The notes below the pieces were generated by a model. The model was not told the DNA's origin. It worked only from the letters and a program-made list of their open reading frames with translations, and searched no databases. A stretch of 60,000 nucleotides of DNA from Symsagittifera roscoffensis (Eukaryota > Xenacoelomorpha > Acoela > Convolutidae), in the NCBI RefSeq assembly GCF_963678635.1, contig NC_087071.1:29564141-29624140 (forward strand), written 5' to 3'. Positions 41,546 to 54,193 of the stretch are shown piece after piece (the first letter of the stretch is position 1; each line of letters begins with the position of its first letter). A program made the translations under genes and the position numbers.

Positions 41546-41985
41546 TTAGAAGTTGCGAGCAATGAATTTTTGGAGAGAGGAGAAGTATGGTTGTTTGTGC
41601 TAGACGGAGGAAGGTTGTTTCGTTCATGTTTCAAGATGGGCCTCGTTGATCCTGCTTGTCTTTTCTTGTTATAAATTCTTGTTAGTAAAATTTTAGGTTT
41701 GATTCATTATTAATTGTTGCCGCAAAAGTGATACTTTTTAGTTGGGTTAATTTTTATGAGTCGCTCACACTAGACCAACTCTCATCAAAAACTAAGTGTT
41801 GGTCAAAAAGCGTGGTTGTAGCGAGGTGGTTTAGGCCGGCTATAGATCATGCTCAGGACTCCCTCTGGTTGGTGAGGCCAGGAGTGGGCTATATTTTTAT
41901 GGTCTTTTTGTGCAGAGTCTCTTTATTTGTTCAAGCTTATGTTACATTTTTATTTCTTTTTTTTTCTTTTTGTTATTTCTCAAAA
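41546..41985. other. Unassigned part of the composite element
   Basis: Contains no homology I can trace to the window copy of the large element. It may derive from the part of the element beyond position 1, or be an insertion. Confidence 0.3.
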
Positions 41986-41989
41986 ATAA

Positions 41990-44900
41990 AAACTTTTGAT
42001 TTGGAGTTGTCTTTCGACTTTTTTGTCTTTTATTTTGTTTTATGTTGTTTTGCTGGACTTAGCTTATTGAGAAGTTATATACATATCCTGCTAGTGGTTT
42101 CAGGTAATTTCGTTTTTGGTTATAAATGGGGTAAAATTTGGAGAAAAATGGAGGTTGTTTATTTAATCTTTAAAAGAAGGTAAGAGATGTGTTTTTCGTT
42201 CTTGCATCTTTATCCTTTATATGTTTTTTGTTATTTAAGATAATCATAGTGAGAATATATTTAGTAATAAATGGTGCCACAACGATATTGTGTTTTTTTT
42301 CTGTGATATAGAATGTTTGTTTCAAAGGTTTAGTTAAAAGTTTTCTTTGTTCTATTTTTCGAGTGGGAACAAGGAGTAATTGAATTTTTCCATTACTTGC
42401 TAAACTTGATCCTCGTGCTGTAGCTATTTTGCTTGAGGTTTTTGAAGGTAATAATTTTGGATGTTTGGGTGTAAAGTTTGTATTTCATTCAATGTGGGAA
42501 TGTTTACATGATTTGATTCTGCTGCTGAGTCTATTAAAAACCAATTTCAAGGTCTGGTGATTGAAAACTTTTTTTCTTTAGACTTTCTGAGAGAAGTGGG
42601 ATTATCCAAGTTTTTTTGTTAGTTTTACTTTATTTGCTGTATTCTGTTATATTTTGTTTGTACTTGAACTTCCTTTAAATTCTTGTGCGGTATAGCCTGT
42701 AATGTTTTGTGTATTACGAGAATTCTCAAAATTTTTAAAGTTCTTATTTTTTGATAAAAACTCGCTTCGATTGGTATCTGGTATTCATTTTCAATTTGAA
42801 GTATGTTTATTGAAACTGTTTTTTCTGTTTCGCTCTCATCATTTGTGGATTCACAGTTTATGTGATTTAATTGTATTTCTAAACTGTCTTTATTATCGAT
42901 ACCGGGAGGATCTGATTGCGTTTCTTCAGTTGATTGTATTTGGTTGATGTTTAGGTTGTCTGTGATGTTTAGGTGTGCTACATTTATAGTTTTGTTTTGA
43001 GTTTTGATATTGTGTATTATTCCTATGTGGTGACTAAGAATAATTTTTTGTCGATTTGAATAATTAGAATTTTGGTTTTTGGAATTATCACGTGATCTAC
43101 AGTGATATTTTTTGTAGTTTGATGTTTCGTTTGAATAGTTTCGTGATTTATTATCTGAGTATTGTCTACTCCTATTGTTCGAATACTTTGTGTTTCGGTT
43201 ATACGAAGAATTTTTAGAACGGTCGTTTCTATAGAATCAATTTTGAGAGTTTGAATGTGAACGACTTCTATTGTAATTGGAGTAATTACTTCTTTTTGAA
43301 ATTGTCTTGAATAATTATTTCGAGATTGATTGTTTTAACTGTTTGATGGACTATATCTATTTTGTGAAAAATTTCGTGAATTTCTTCGATCTGGAGGTCT
43401 TTTTCGGTAGTTATAACTGTAAGGTGGTTGTTGCCTAGAGGTAAAATAGTAATCTGGAAGTGGTTTTCCTGAATTAATATTATTGTGATATTTTTGTTTG
43501 GTATTTCATGTTTTTTTTTCATTTATTGATAAGCTGACTCATTTGGTTATCAATATTTCTGTGGTTTGTTAGGATTATTCGGTTGTTTCTGTTTACATTC
43601 ATCAATATTATGCCCATATCTACGGCAATAGTTACACCATTTTTTGAATGATGGGTTTTTCTCGTAGATGATCAATATTTGAGTGATTTTTTCGGCTGGC
43701 TCAGTGTCAGAGACATGAATGTTATTTAGTTGTGAAGTAGTTGTATGGGTGTTGTTTACGTATTAAAATTTTAAATTTTCTGTTTCTTCCGGTTCATAGT
43801 GAATTCAGCTTGTTCTAGTTTATCTACTAGTTTTCGGAAATCAATATCGGGTTCTCAAATTGAAGGTGGATGCGATGAAGCTCTATTCCTTATCGCTATT
43901 TTTCCTAATTGTGGGATTAGAGTCATCTTTAACTTTTTTTGTCATTTTTGTGTTTTTATAGTCTTGCGTATTATGGGAATTAGTTTTTCTTACCAATGTT
44001 TCAATTCTTTTTGCAAGTTGTTTAATTGTTTCTTTAGGTAGTCTACGAATTTCGTTGCATAGAACTCTTTATGTTGTTTGTTTTTTTTTTAAAATTGAAC
44101 GTTTTTGAAAATTTTTGTGCGAATCTTTTCCAATCTGATTGATAATATCATAATAATTGATGTTCATAGGTAAAACTGAAAGCCATTTTTGGGCTGCGCC
44201 ATCTAGTGTGGTTTGCATAAGAGCTGTGCGTCTATGTATTCAATTTTGATGAAGTGGCGTATTTACTGGTTCAGGTCCTATATTTAAAATTAAATTGGCT
44301 GTGACTGCGTTTAAATAATCTTTTACTGAGTATTCAGGGTCTGCTCTTGTGAATACCATTAGTGGTTTATTAGAAGATATAGAAGATCTACTCAAAATGT
44401 ATGGATTCATAGTCATTTGTAAGGATTTTGCGGCATTTGGTAATTGAGAAAAACATGTAAGTTGTCTTTTTTTATTTCATGTTGTTGTAATTAATATGGA
44501 AACGGGATTTCATTTTGCATTTGAATTGTTTGATACCTTTGTGTATTTATAGGATTTTGTGATTGAAAGTTCTTATTATATGATGTTGGGCTATGTCATG
44601 TTTGTCGTGTTTGTTCGTTTCGTGTATATGGTTCGAAAAGATCTGGTTGATAAATAGGATCTGCTCGATCAATATTCCAATTAATGTTTTACTGATTTGT
44701 ACTGAATCGTTGATGAATTTGACTATAGTAATCTTCATCTTCTGAAATATGTGTTTGAATCCTTATATGGTGTTTTTTGGTCATGTTTTTATTTTGCTGG
44801 AAAAATGACAAATTTTCGCTACGATCCATTGTAGCTCGTGGTTGATCGTTAACAAATACTGTGCGAGAGGCTTGTTGTTGTACGTTTTGATTATAGTTTT

Positions 44901-46200
44901 GTGCTTTTGATTGAATTTGACTAGTTCGTATAAATGAGTTTTGCTGCTTTGGATTTTGCAAAACAGTTATAGTTATGGTCCGAAAAATTGTTTCAATTAG
45001 ACGTCTCGTTTGTTTATTTGTTCGTTGCGATGTCGTTACTGGTTTAATTGTTAGATAAACCAATTTTGAGTCAACTGGAATAACAGAAGGTTTTTTCTGT
45101 GGATTGTATGGTTGGTTGTTTGCGTGAATTCTGTATTTTTGTTTTTTGGAACTTTTTGTGTGGGATGAATCGGGGAAATGCTTTCTTGCGTTGTTGTTGG
45201 CCTTGTTACGACTATTTCTTCTTGATGAAATATGATGGAGTTTGAAATTTTTTAAAAGAATTCTTGTTCCATTTATATTTGCTTGTGTATTAGTGAATAT
45301 GGAGTTTAAGCTATTATTTCCTGCTCCGTCAGTGAACATTGCATCATAAAATAAAGTTGTTGCATCAATAATAAGTGGAGATATTCTAACGTAGTCTTTA
45401 TTGAGGGAAATGAAGGTGATGGCTTGAATTGATATATCAGTTGTCATATTATTAAACAATGGATGAGACCAATCAGGGTCCAAAATGTAATCTGTTTCAT
45501 CTTCTAATTCAATTTCATCGTCTGAATTTTGTGATCGAAAAAACTTTCTTGATAGTGCTATGAGATCAACCTTATGAACAAACTAATCAAATATAAATAA
45601 GCCATGCTAGTATCTTTTGTAGATCATGTTTAACACTTTGTGTGATTTCGTTACTAATGAGGTTTTCACGGATTGTATTTGAAACTTTTGAGAAAATACA
45701 GATTCCCTGTCTTACAGTTGATTGTCGGGATGTTTAAGTTGATGACTCACTTTATGTTTCTTTCAATTCTATAATATATAGATTGCAATAGATAAGTGAA
45801 AAAACATCATTTGTGATTATTGAATTTGCTCTTTGTGAAATTTGGTATTGAATAATTTTTATAGGTCTGTGAAAACATCCGAGAATTCTATATCTATATC
45901 GTCTGTTTGTATTTGATGTGTGGTGTGATTTGGTTTTGGTAATACAATTTCATTTGTATATATACCGTAAAATGATGTGATATTATATATACATTTGAGA
46001 TAGTGGTCAAGGGTTTGTCGCTTCAGTCCTACTTCTGAAATCCTTGTTTATATGGGCTATTTCCTTTTTCAAAGAAATTTACAATTAAGTTGTAACAAAA
46101 TTGTACTTGTCCTCGGGCGGGTTCATTTTGTGGTTTATTGAAACACGTGAGTATCAAGTTCTCATTGAAATTTTTGTTGTCTTCGATCATGTTTTATAAT
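41990..46200 (-). pseudogene. Decayed gag-protease of the composite element
   Basis: Colinear with 10893-15464: the protease region near 42490-42540, a CCHC knuckle near 43595-43640, the Asn/Arg/Ser-rich tract at 42960-43480, the capsid region near 43800-44420, and the N-terminal part at 44690-45900 (DPDWSH matches DPEWSH). Many stops and indels. It shows that gag-protease without pol can persist as a relic. Confidence 0.75.
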
Positions 46201-46219
46201 GTAGAACTGTTAGTGTGTA

Positions 46220-46456
46220 TCATTTATAATGTCTTATTGGTTGATTCCAATTCATAAGACGTATTGGTTTGAATTTTTTAGGTCTTGAAAGTCCTGTACT
46301 GTGTATGTTTTCGATTCTGAGACTGCGTTTTGTCGTCTTGAAAAAAGTTTTTGATAATTTGTTTTTGTTTGTTTTTATTGTCTTTTTTCGTTTTTGTCTA
46401 ACGTTAGATACTATTTTATATTTTACTAATTTTTTAAGGGTTTTAGCCGGGGTCAT
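46220..46456 (-). pseudogene. Relic of the basic ORF upstream of gag (78 aa)
   Basis: Homolog of the 155-aa ORF at 15439-15906. It is Lys/Arg-rich and ends with NWNQPIRHYK. It is shorter at the N terminus and no longer overlaps a usable gag start. Confidence 0.5.
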
Positions 46457-47350
46457 CTAAGAAGAAGGGCTACAGTTAAGGATGAGTAACCGAAGTCCGT
46501 CACTGTTTAGCCTAATTAAAATGGTTAGTTTTATAAAAACTTATTTTAACCCTGGGTCGTTTATAAGGCCTGGGTAGTGAATCGACGTTTGAGGTCGTTA
46601 AACTCTTTTAAAAGTATGGGAAGGGGAGAAAAAAATTGTTCTGACTTGATCCAAGGAAAGACTTGGTGGTCAGAAAAAAAAAGAAAATTAAATTTAGGTT
46701 TAAATGAGTTTAAAGATCAAGAGAAGCCTTGATGATCTGTTTATGAAAGAAACTTAAAATATGGAAATCAAGGATAAGCTTTAAAAAACTTTATTGTAAT
46801 TTTTAAGCTTAGGAAAATTTAAAAAATAGAGTTTAGATGATAATTTTTTGAATTTTTGCTGTTTATTTAGGCAATGGAGCTGAGATGAAGAAAATCATAT
46901 GTGTTAAATTATAGAACAAACAATGATTTTTATTAAAAACTATTTTTTGTATTTTTTTTCAATAAATTTTTTATTCAATAGTTTTGATTTTTTGCAGATT
47001 TTGGGTAGAACGACTTGTGCTTTTCTTATCAGTCGTTATTGTATAGATGGTAGATTTGGCTCCAAAAAGGTTGTGGAAGAGTTTTTCTTTACATATTTTT
47101 CATGTCAATAAATGAAAAATTAAATATACTGCACAAAGTATTCTCAATACAAAAACTTGTTCCGGTTTCCGTCGTTCTATCATGCAGTAGAGTTGTCGAT
47201 TTTCTGATCGTTTTTCACACCATGATCTTTGTCTTCTTTCAATACCTTCAAGACCGTTATTTCTTGTATTGTTTGAAAGACTGCGTCTAGCACTTTTGCA
47301 ATTTGCAATTGTCTAATTCTAAATTAGTTAAGGTCGTGTTCGAGACTTTT
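46457..47350 (-). other. Third copy of the retroelement leader
   Basis: Shares the GGTAGTGAATCGACG repeat and the hairpins at 46648-46671 and 46715-46737 with the other leaders. The leader ORF is degraded. The primer-binding site (47351-47360) has two changes. Confidence 0.65.
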
Positions 47351-47362
47351 GATTGCATCAGG

Positions 47363-47752
47363 TGAGGTATGACCTAATGGTTAAACTCATACACTAAATT
47401 CAGATAAGGTACACCGTCTGCTCGTCACGCTATCTTGCTCTCGGGCGGATAGATTCGTGCAACTTCTTAGTCTAATACCGATCTTAATCTTACTCTTATT
47501 TCTCCTAGTCTCAATAGATCTAGTGTATACTGGTTGATGCGAGTTAGTTCTTGGAGTTTATCCAGAAGGAGAACAACTGTATTCAAAGTTTTATTCAAAA
47601 TGTTTTGGTGCTGAAACTACAAGTAGTTTCAGCACATACAAATAAGTGTGAATGTTAGAAAGGGAGTATGATTGGTTAGCTAGTGATATTTTATAGTGAT
47701 AATTTATTAATATTATAATTGGTTCATATATAACAGTTTAGAACTGGTTCCA
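47363..47752 (-). repeat. Right LTR of the composite (390 bp)
   Basis: Complete LTR with a perfect 28-bp inverted repeat at 47608-47635 (arm GTGCTGAAACTAC). Followed by TTAC, which matches the left flank of 39427. Confidence 0.8.
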
Positions 47753-47794
47753 TTACCAACTGGTTCCATTTATGGGTTTTGCTAATTGGATACG

Positions 47795-48182
47795 TAGGGT
47801 TGTGCAGTTACTAGTAAATAAAATTTGTTTACTTGTAAATTACTAGTAAGTTACCACTCTTTTACTAGTCAGTTACTTTTACTTACTAGTAAGTTTCAAA
47901 AACTCAGAATCTGCTTGAAACTACCAAGTTTGAAGACTATTCATTTTACACAAACACAAAATCCGCTAAATAATCATTATGATAAATATTATCAAGTGAA
48001 GCAGCGTTGCAGTATATGAAAACAAGTTTTTCTGCTCTTTCGACTGATAATTGAGCCTCATTTTATTTCAAAAGTTTCATTTTGGTTCAACTTACTAGTA
48101 ATAAGCCTTATTTTGCTGGCTAGTAAGTTACTAGTGCATTTACTAGTAACTTACTTACTAGTAAGTAAGTCCGCACACCCTA
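47795..48182. repeat. MITE-like element rich in TTACTAGTAA, hAT-like ends
   Basis: The left end TAGGGTTGTGC and right end GCACACCCTA are inverse, similar to the ends of many hAT-derived MITEs. The interior is full of TTACTAGTAA words. No 8-bp target duplication is obvious. Confidence 0.5.
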
Positions 48183-48344
48183 ATGATAAGTATTTTTTGA
48201 TGATCTAAGAGAAAAGTCAACAATGCTTGGCTTTTGAGTTGTGGACAAAAATAACATCTTCCCCCAAGCAAATCAATTTAAGACCATACCGCTCGCTCAG
48301 CAATGAGCTTGAGTCAAAACTGCCAAAATTGGTACTCACACAAT

Positions 48345-48475
48345 TCGCCCCTCCTAAAATTACCGGCACATTTCGTCCCTCACAAAAGAATTAACTGTGT
48401 AATACGTTTGGTGCGAAACGTGCGAGGACGAAATGTGTGAAATTAATAGGGGTGAAAAAAGTGCGTGGGGCGAAA
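48345..48475. repeat. Short inverted repeat
   Basis: CACATTTCGTCCCTC on the left is mirrored by GAGGACGAAATGTG on the right, with further matching flanks. Possibly a small foldback element. Confidence 0.4.
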
Positions 48476-48479
48476 CGTC

Positions 48480-49780
48480 GGACATTCGCCAAAATCTTGT
48501 ATGAAAAGAGGAAACTATTTTTTTCTGATGCTATTTTAATCATTCCTTTTAACAAAGTTTAGATTAGAACGTGTGGCACACTTCGTTAGCTTATATGTTT
48601 CTGTGGTCGCGTATCTGAATCTGCGTTTAGGCGAGTAAAGCTTCAATATAATAATCTACAATTTAGTTGACGCAACTGCTTAACTATTCCGATCAGTTTG
48701 ATTTACGTATATTTGTTTATACCAAGGTATGATATTTGGTGAGTAACCATTAAATTGGTGCCTAATTGTTGACAGAAAAGCGTCAAATTTCTGCATATTC
48801 CAGAAATCAAGGGTCTGGCGATCTCAAAGTGAACGCCCTTCCACAATGCTAAGTGCTGAATTAAGAGGCAAGCAAAATTAGATTGAATCGAGGTTTTGAG
48901 ATGAGCTTGCCTTCAAGTGGCCGTGATCAACCACTTTTGCCCAAAATTCTGAAGGGGTGTGTAATTATGTCGCAAAAAAATCATCTGTGAAAACTTTCTT
49001 CTCACTTTGAAAAAAAAAAACTTTTAAGTCATCTGAACCCATTGGAGAACCTCCTTTAGCTATAGTCATGTGCTTTTTTAGTAAATATGACTCACATTTG
49101 TCACATTGCTTATAAAAACATTGTGGCATTGGTTAACAAGTGAGAAAAATTTATTAGTAAAAATGACCAGATTGAAAGTCAAAAATCTACGTGGAATATC
49201 AAAATTTGGATTATTACCATAACTGTGACTATTCCAGTCACGACCATTCGAGTGTATTTTATTTTTTTTTCGGTTTTTTATTCACGGGAGGTCAGGTTAT
49301 CATGGGAGTTATGTCGAGTGATATCTCATGTTGAAACCATTTCAGTCAGGATTCGAACTGCATTTTTAAAAATTTCGCGAAAAATTGTGCCAAAAAAGTG
49401 TTTTAAGTTTATGATTTTTAGTCTGATTCCCGGCGAAAAAGCAAACGAGCAGGCTTACATAGGAAGAATAAATCATTTATGCCCAATATGTGAAAACAGT
49501 CGAGTATACTTTAATTTCCTGTTTTATTTTTCAAGAAAACTAAGTTGAATTAACGTCTTTTCAATTTTCTTTCTAATGAAAGCTCTTACAATCATTCTCC
49601 TGGAAATATTTTTCGTCTTTTCCTCAGTCAGGGTTCATAAAAAATGTATGTATAATTTTTTGGATTAAAATGGTCAAATTAATCCAGCTGTTGCAACAAT
49701 TCATCCAAAAATTATCTGAATTAAGCAAATTCTAGAAAAACGCAAACAAATTTTCGGGTTTTATTAGTTTTCGGTATTCA
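48480..49780. other. Intergenic DNA
   Basis: A plus-strand ORF of 107 codons at 49225-49548 has no recognised domain and no clear coding pattern. Nothing else supported. Confidence 0.3.
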
Positions 49781-49786
49781 TTTAGG

Positions 49787-50178
49787 TGAGTTATGAACAA
49801 GGTTCTGTACTCAAAGAGTAATTTCAGATAAAGTACGCTGTCTGCTCGTCACGCTATCTTATTTTCGGCCGGATAGATTTGTGCAACTTCTTAGTCTAAT
49901 AGCAATCTCAATCTTACTCTTATATCTCCTAGTCTGAGTAGATCTAGTGCATACTGGTCTTTGCGAAATAGTTCTTGGAGTTTATCAAGAAGGAGAACAA
50001 CTGTAGTCTAAGGCTTATTCAAGATGTTATGGTGCTGAAACTACAAGTAGTTTCAGCACATACAAATAAGCGTCAATGTTAGTGATGGAAATAGATTGGT
50101 TAGCTAGTAATGTTTTATAAAGATGGTTTTTATCAATAATAAAATTGGTTTATAAATACTAGTTTAAAACTGGTTCCA
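49787..50178 (-). mobile_element. Solo LTR of the same family with TAGG target duplication
   Basis: Complete 392-bp LTR (TG...CA on the element strand) flanked by TAGG on both sides (49783-49786 and 50179-50182). It carries the perfect 28-bp inverted repeat (50032-50059). This copy fixes the family's LTR edges and a 4-bp target duplication. Confidence 0.85.
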
Positions 50179-51821
50179 TAGGTTATGCTGAACAGAAAAA
50201 TTGATGGAGATTTAAGTACATTTCAACAGTGGGGGATTTAGAGGAGGGGCCGCTATCCTTCCCCCTCAGGGTTTTGGGCTTGTCGACCTTTTTTCAGGCA
50301 TTTTTAGGCACTTTTTGGATTTTTTTTGAAATATAGATCAGAACAGACAAAATTCAGCAATTTAAGTGCTGAGACTTCATCCAATCGTCAATTACAAATA
50401 TTCCTAGAGTGGCGACATAAAAAAAAACTAGAACGAAACCAACACAACCAACACGTAAATAGTCGACATCAGTCTGACTCCCGCAGCAAAAACAATGCTT
50501 CGACTTCATCCAACCGGCAGTTACTGTCAGAATGTCCAGTGGAAAACAAAATTGTAGTCAGATCAAGAACCTATCCAACCTGCAGCTTACTTTAACTATG
50601 TTGCTCTGAAATTTATTCCAGTGAATTTTTTTGACGATAATTTTGTTGTTTGATTGGCCGAACAGTATAAACCAATTTTAGAACCTGTTTATTAGAAAAA
50701 CTCAGATAAAACGTAAATTTTATGTATCAAAATTTTGTAATAAACACTTTAACTAAAGATTTTTACTCGCAATTGCTTCCCAGTGTTCTCGGAACTAAAA
50801 TGTTGGAAAATATCTTGCGTGAAATTTTACAAGAAATTACATTATTCTTGCAATTTTGCAAAATTCCTGCAAGATTTATACTTACCTTGCTAGTTTCTTT
50901 CAAGATTTACATTCCATTTGCAAGAAGTAGGCACGAATTTGCTCTCTAAAGCTAAACTATCTAAAAAACTTTCGCTGTTTTTAGTATGCAATTTTAAATG
51001 TTTCTGCTAGCCTTTAACATATACTCAATAAGATTTCAAAGCGGACACTGCTGGTTATGTTTCTACTTACGCGAATTGCATAAATCACTAACTTTTCTGC
51101 AGGTTTAAAAAATAGCAAACCTTGCAAGTGTCTTGCAAGAACCTTGCAAAATTTGGATTTCGAAATTAGAATGCAAATTTTGCAAAGATTGCATTCTAAG
51201 TACACTTGATTGGTTTATGGATGGCATGTTGTAGTTTCATAGTTACATGAGCCTTGTTCAAAGCAAACCAATAAGCTTATGATTAGAAACCAGGCCAAAC
51301 AGATGTGTCGGACCAATAACGGATTTAGGAAGAGACGAGGGGCAAAGCCCCTTGCCCCTCAGGGATTCGACCCCATAGCCATACAAAGCCTCCCCTTTTA
51401 GTACTGTCTTGCGACCTTCAGTTTTGGTTGACTGGCCAAAAAAATTTTCCAAGGGGCCTTCGCTGCAATATTATATAGTAAATTTGATATTTTTCATTAA
51501 AAAAAAACTTCCAAAAACTGCTTATCATTTTTTTTGACGGTTCATACAAAAACTAACCTGCAAAAAGTTTTCTCAAGAGAAACCTAATTGGAAAAGCTCG
51601 GAATAAAAATTGATAGACCTAAAAAAAGATTATTCATGATGTGAATAACCTTTCACATGCATTACTTGAAAAAGCGGTAATTTCCAGTTTGTAATTAAAA
51701 ATTTATCGGAGTTTGATCATATTACCGATGGTGTATAAACCAACTGAAAGATGACATGTTATAATTTGAGAGCCAAGAGTCTTAAATATTGGCAAACACA
51801 GAAAAGCAAAAAAAGGGTCCA

Positions 51822-52050
51822 TCATCAGGGCCACTTCAGTGCATCATCAGAGCCACTTCAGGGCATCATCAGTGCCACTTCAGTGCATCATCAGGGCCAC
51901 TTCAGAACATCCTCAGTGCCACTTCAGTGCATCATCAAGCGTCACTTCAGTGCATCATCAGTGCTTTTTCGGGACATGATCAGGGACACTTCGGGGAATC
52001 ATCAGCGCCACTTCAGGGCATCATCAGCGCCACTTCAGGGCATCATCAGG
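51822..52050 (+). repeat. 21-bp minisatellite (unit 1)
   Basis: About ten copies of a unit like GGCATCATCAGCGCCACTTCA. As 21 is a multiple of 3, all three frames give seven-residue repeats. This explains the repetitive ORFs here, so I do not call them genes. Confidence 0.8.
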
Positions 52051-52979
52051 CTAACACTGCGTCTCATAGGTCCCCCTCCAGCAAAAACATCAAATTCTAC
52101 ATTAAAGACGGTCTCAAAGGTTTGGGGAAAATTTAGCAACAGTCATATCTCCACGTTAAATCAGATGTCTCAGAGATTCCCCAGCCGTCCTTCCCAGTTC
52201 CAATTAGATCAGACTGAACTTTTTTAAATAAATGTTTCCTAAACGCATACTCATATCCATTGTGCTATACATACTCATCATCTGAACTTCATAACTGTGC
52301 TAGTTTATTTTAAAAAATAACGCCTACAGTGCTAACTTCACTAGCAAATTAGGCCAAAATTGCGACGTATTTCTTGACTCCCTTTAATTGTTAATTCTCG
52401 GGGTACCAGGTTAGTTCTAACAAAAAAAAACATGTTTTCCTATAAAAAACTAATAGCCAAAATACAATAAGCAAAGTTCGTTGTACACAAAACCAAAAAA
52501 AAGAGAATTACTGATTCATCCTAACACGTATTCACGAGAATTTGGAATATCTCAAAATTGTCTAATTCGGTCAAAATTCCTAAAAACATTGATAACTGAA
52601 AAAAAATCAAATTAACAATCCAAAAAATTCTCGAAGTTTTTACAAAATGTAAGAAGGCTCATAGCGTAACACTTAATAACCTGCAGCAGAAGTTTTAAAA
52701 TTTTTGCATATTGCTCAAAAAATAAAAATGTATTCTCAGTCAAGTTTCATTGCTGAAAAGGAAAAAAACTATCAAAAGCGCTTGGTTTTTAATATATAAA
52801 ATGCGTGATTTTTCATAGTTTCCTCAAAAATTATGAAAGCCCTGTATGAAAAAATGGAATAATTGGTTTGAGCTGTTCAAAACTGCAATAGGAAATATAA
52901 CCTAAATTAACTGATGTGAAAAAAAAATAACTAAACTCCAGTCCCCGTGTGTAGATAAAACCAAAAACTTTGTGGCAAC

Positions 52980-53993
52980 CCTAAATTAATTGTTGCAGCT
53001 TTTATTAAGAGGCCGGAAAATTTTGAGCGTCTGAATGTTAATGAACCTCAAATAATCGTCAAGTTCGCTGCTTTTCTACGTAAGCTGATGCACAGTTCCG
53101 AATTAAACAACTAGATGTCCGACTTGAGTTCTTACTCAACATGCTCGCTCTAAACTTCATCAAGCAGTCTTGTTCAAATGGAAGAATACAACATAAATAT
53201 TGGGATGGACTATGCTAGTCTCAGAGATCTCATGGACTGGCCTAAAGATTACTCTAGAGCTTGCGATAGTTTAAACGTTTTACCCAAGGCACCGCGCCGT
53301 TTTACGGGAAACAAAGATTAGAAAAACAATCAACACTAAAAACTTTTGTTAACCATGCGTAACAGCCAGCACACCAAAAAAAGAATAACAACAAGTATGA
53401 ACCAAGTAAATTGAAATGGTTATGTCTACTGGACAGGGAAGATCACTTCGTTGGTTACTGCCCAGCTTTTGTAAAACTATCTATATAACAAAAAAAGTCA
53501 ATTAGTGAAGGATAAGCAGTTATGCTTCAATTGCCTGGGTAACCATAGGTCAACTGACTGTAATTTTCCTAGACAATCTGTCATACAAAACTACGGGGAA
53601 AACACTACCCTGGCTCACATAGGAATCAGGATAAAGCTGCAATGCAAAAGGTAGTCAAAAGTCTTGGAGAAAAGAAAACATGGGATATTGTGGCTTTACC
53701 TTCTGGAAAACCATTAACGAAAGGCAAATAGGTTTTCGATATCCTTATATCAAATGAACAATATTAGACACGTTAACTGGCTAAGGGATTTAATCAAATT
53801 TATGAACAAAATTATACTGATAATTTTTCACCTACTATTAGTATGACAGTTATTCGCTCATGATTTGCCATTGCAGCAAAGCATGATTCAAAAATGCAAC
53901 AAATTGATGTCAAAACAGTTTTTTTGAATTCTACCCTAGAAGATGAATTTTTCATTGAGCAACCTCTTGGTTTTGAGTCTGGTGAGTGTGATG
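52980..53993 (+). pseudogene. Retroelement relic: zinc-knuckle region and copia-like RT fragment (unit 1)
   Basis: Gag-like fragments, a degraded double knuckle (53415-53570), a TWDIVALPSGK-like stretch and QQIDVKTVFLN of Ty1/copia RT appear in order with many stops. Cut by the gap at 53994. Confidence 0.55.
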
Positions 53994-54193
53994 NNNNNNN
54001 NNNNNNNNNNNNNNNNNNNNNNNNNNNNNNNNNNNNNNNNNNNNNNNNNNNNNNNNNNNNNNNNNNNNNNNNNNNNNNNNNNNNNNNNNNNNNNNNNNNN
54101 NNNNNNNNNNNNNNNNNNNNNNNNNNNNNNNNNNNNNNNNNNNNNNNNNNNNNNNNNNNNNNNNNNNNNNNNNNNNNNNNNNNNNNNNNNNNN
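53994..54193. other. Assembly gap of 200 N
   Basis: Exactly 200 N, so the true length is unknown. By analogy with the other copies it should include the end of the copia-like fragment and most of a second solo LTR, because sequence resumes inside the last 17 bases of the LTR (54194-54210). Confidence 0.95.

Larger units (their letters stand above)
39427..47752 (-). mobile_element. Composite, decayed relative of the large retroelement with three LTR copies
   Basis: The left end is an LTR fragment (39427-39552) preceded by TTAC; the right end is an LTR (47363-47752) followed by TTAC. This 4-bp duplication marks the whole block as one insertion. Inside are a leader plus LTR (40247-41545), a decayed gag, and a second leader. 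No pol or env is found. Recombination between LTRs with internal deletion would give this order. Confidence 0.7.
50179..53993. repeat. Tandem duplication, unit 1
   Basis: Nearly identical to 54194-58290, offset by about 4.03-4.29 kb. It contains CTTGCAAG-rich sequence (50800-51200), a 21-bp minisatellite and retroelement relics, and ends at the assembly gap. Confidence 0.85.

Noticed and set aside
41815-41890. Possible SINE or tRNA-like segment with an A-box-like word
   Set aside because: No B box and no foldable tRNA shape were found.
49225-49548. 107-aa plus-strand ORF
   Set aside because: No recognisable domain, no splice context, and composition matches surrounding AT-rich DNA.
51822-52227. 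Repetitive proteins in the minisatellite regions
   Set aside because: The frames follow from the 21-bp unit and lack start context; the same holds at 55998-56595.
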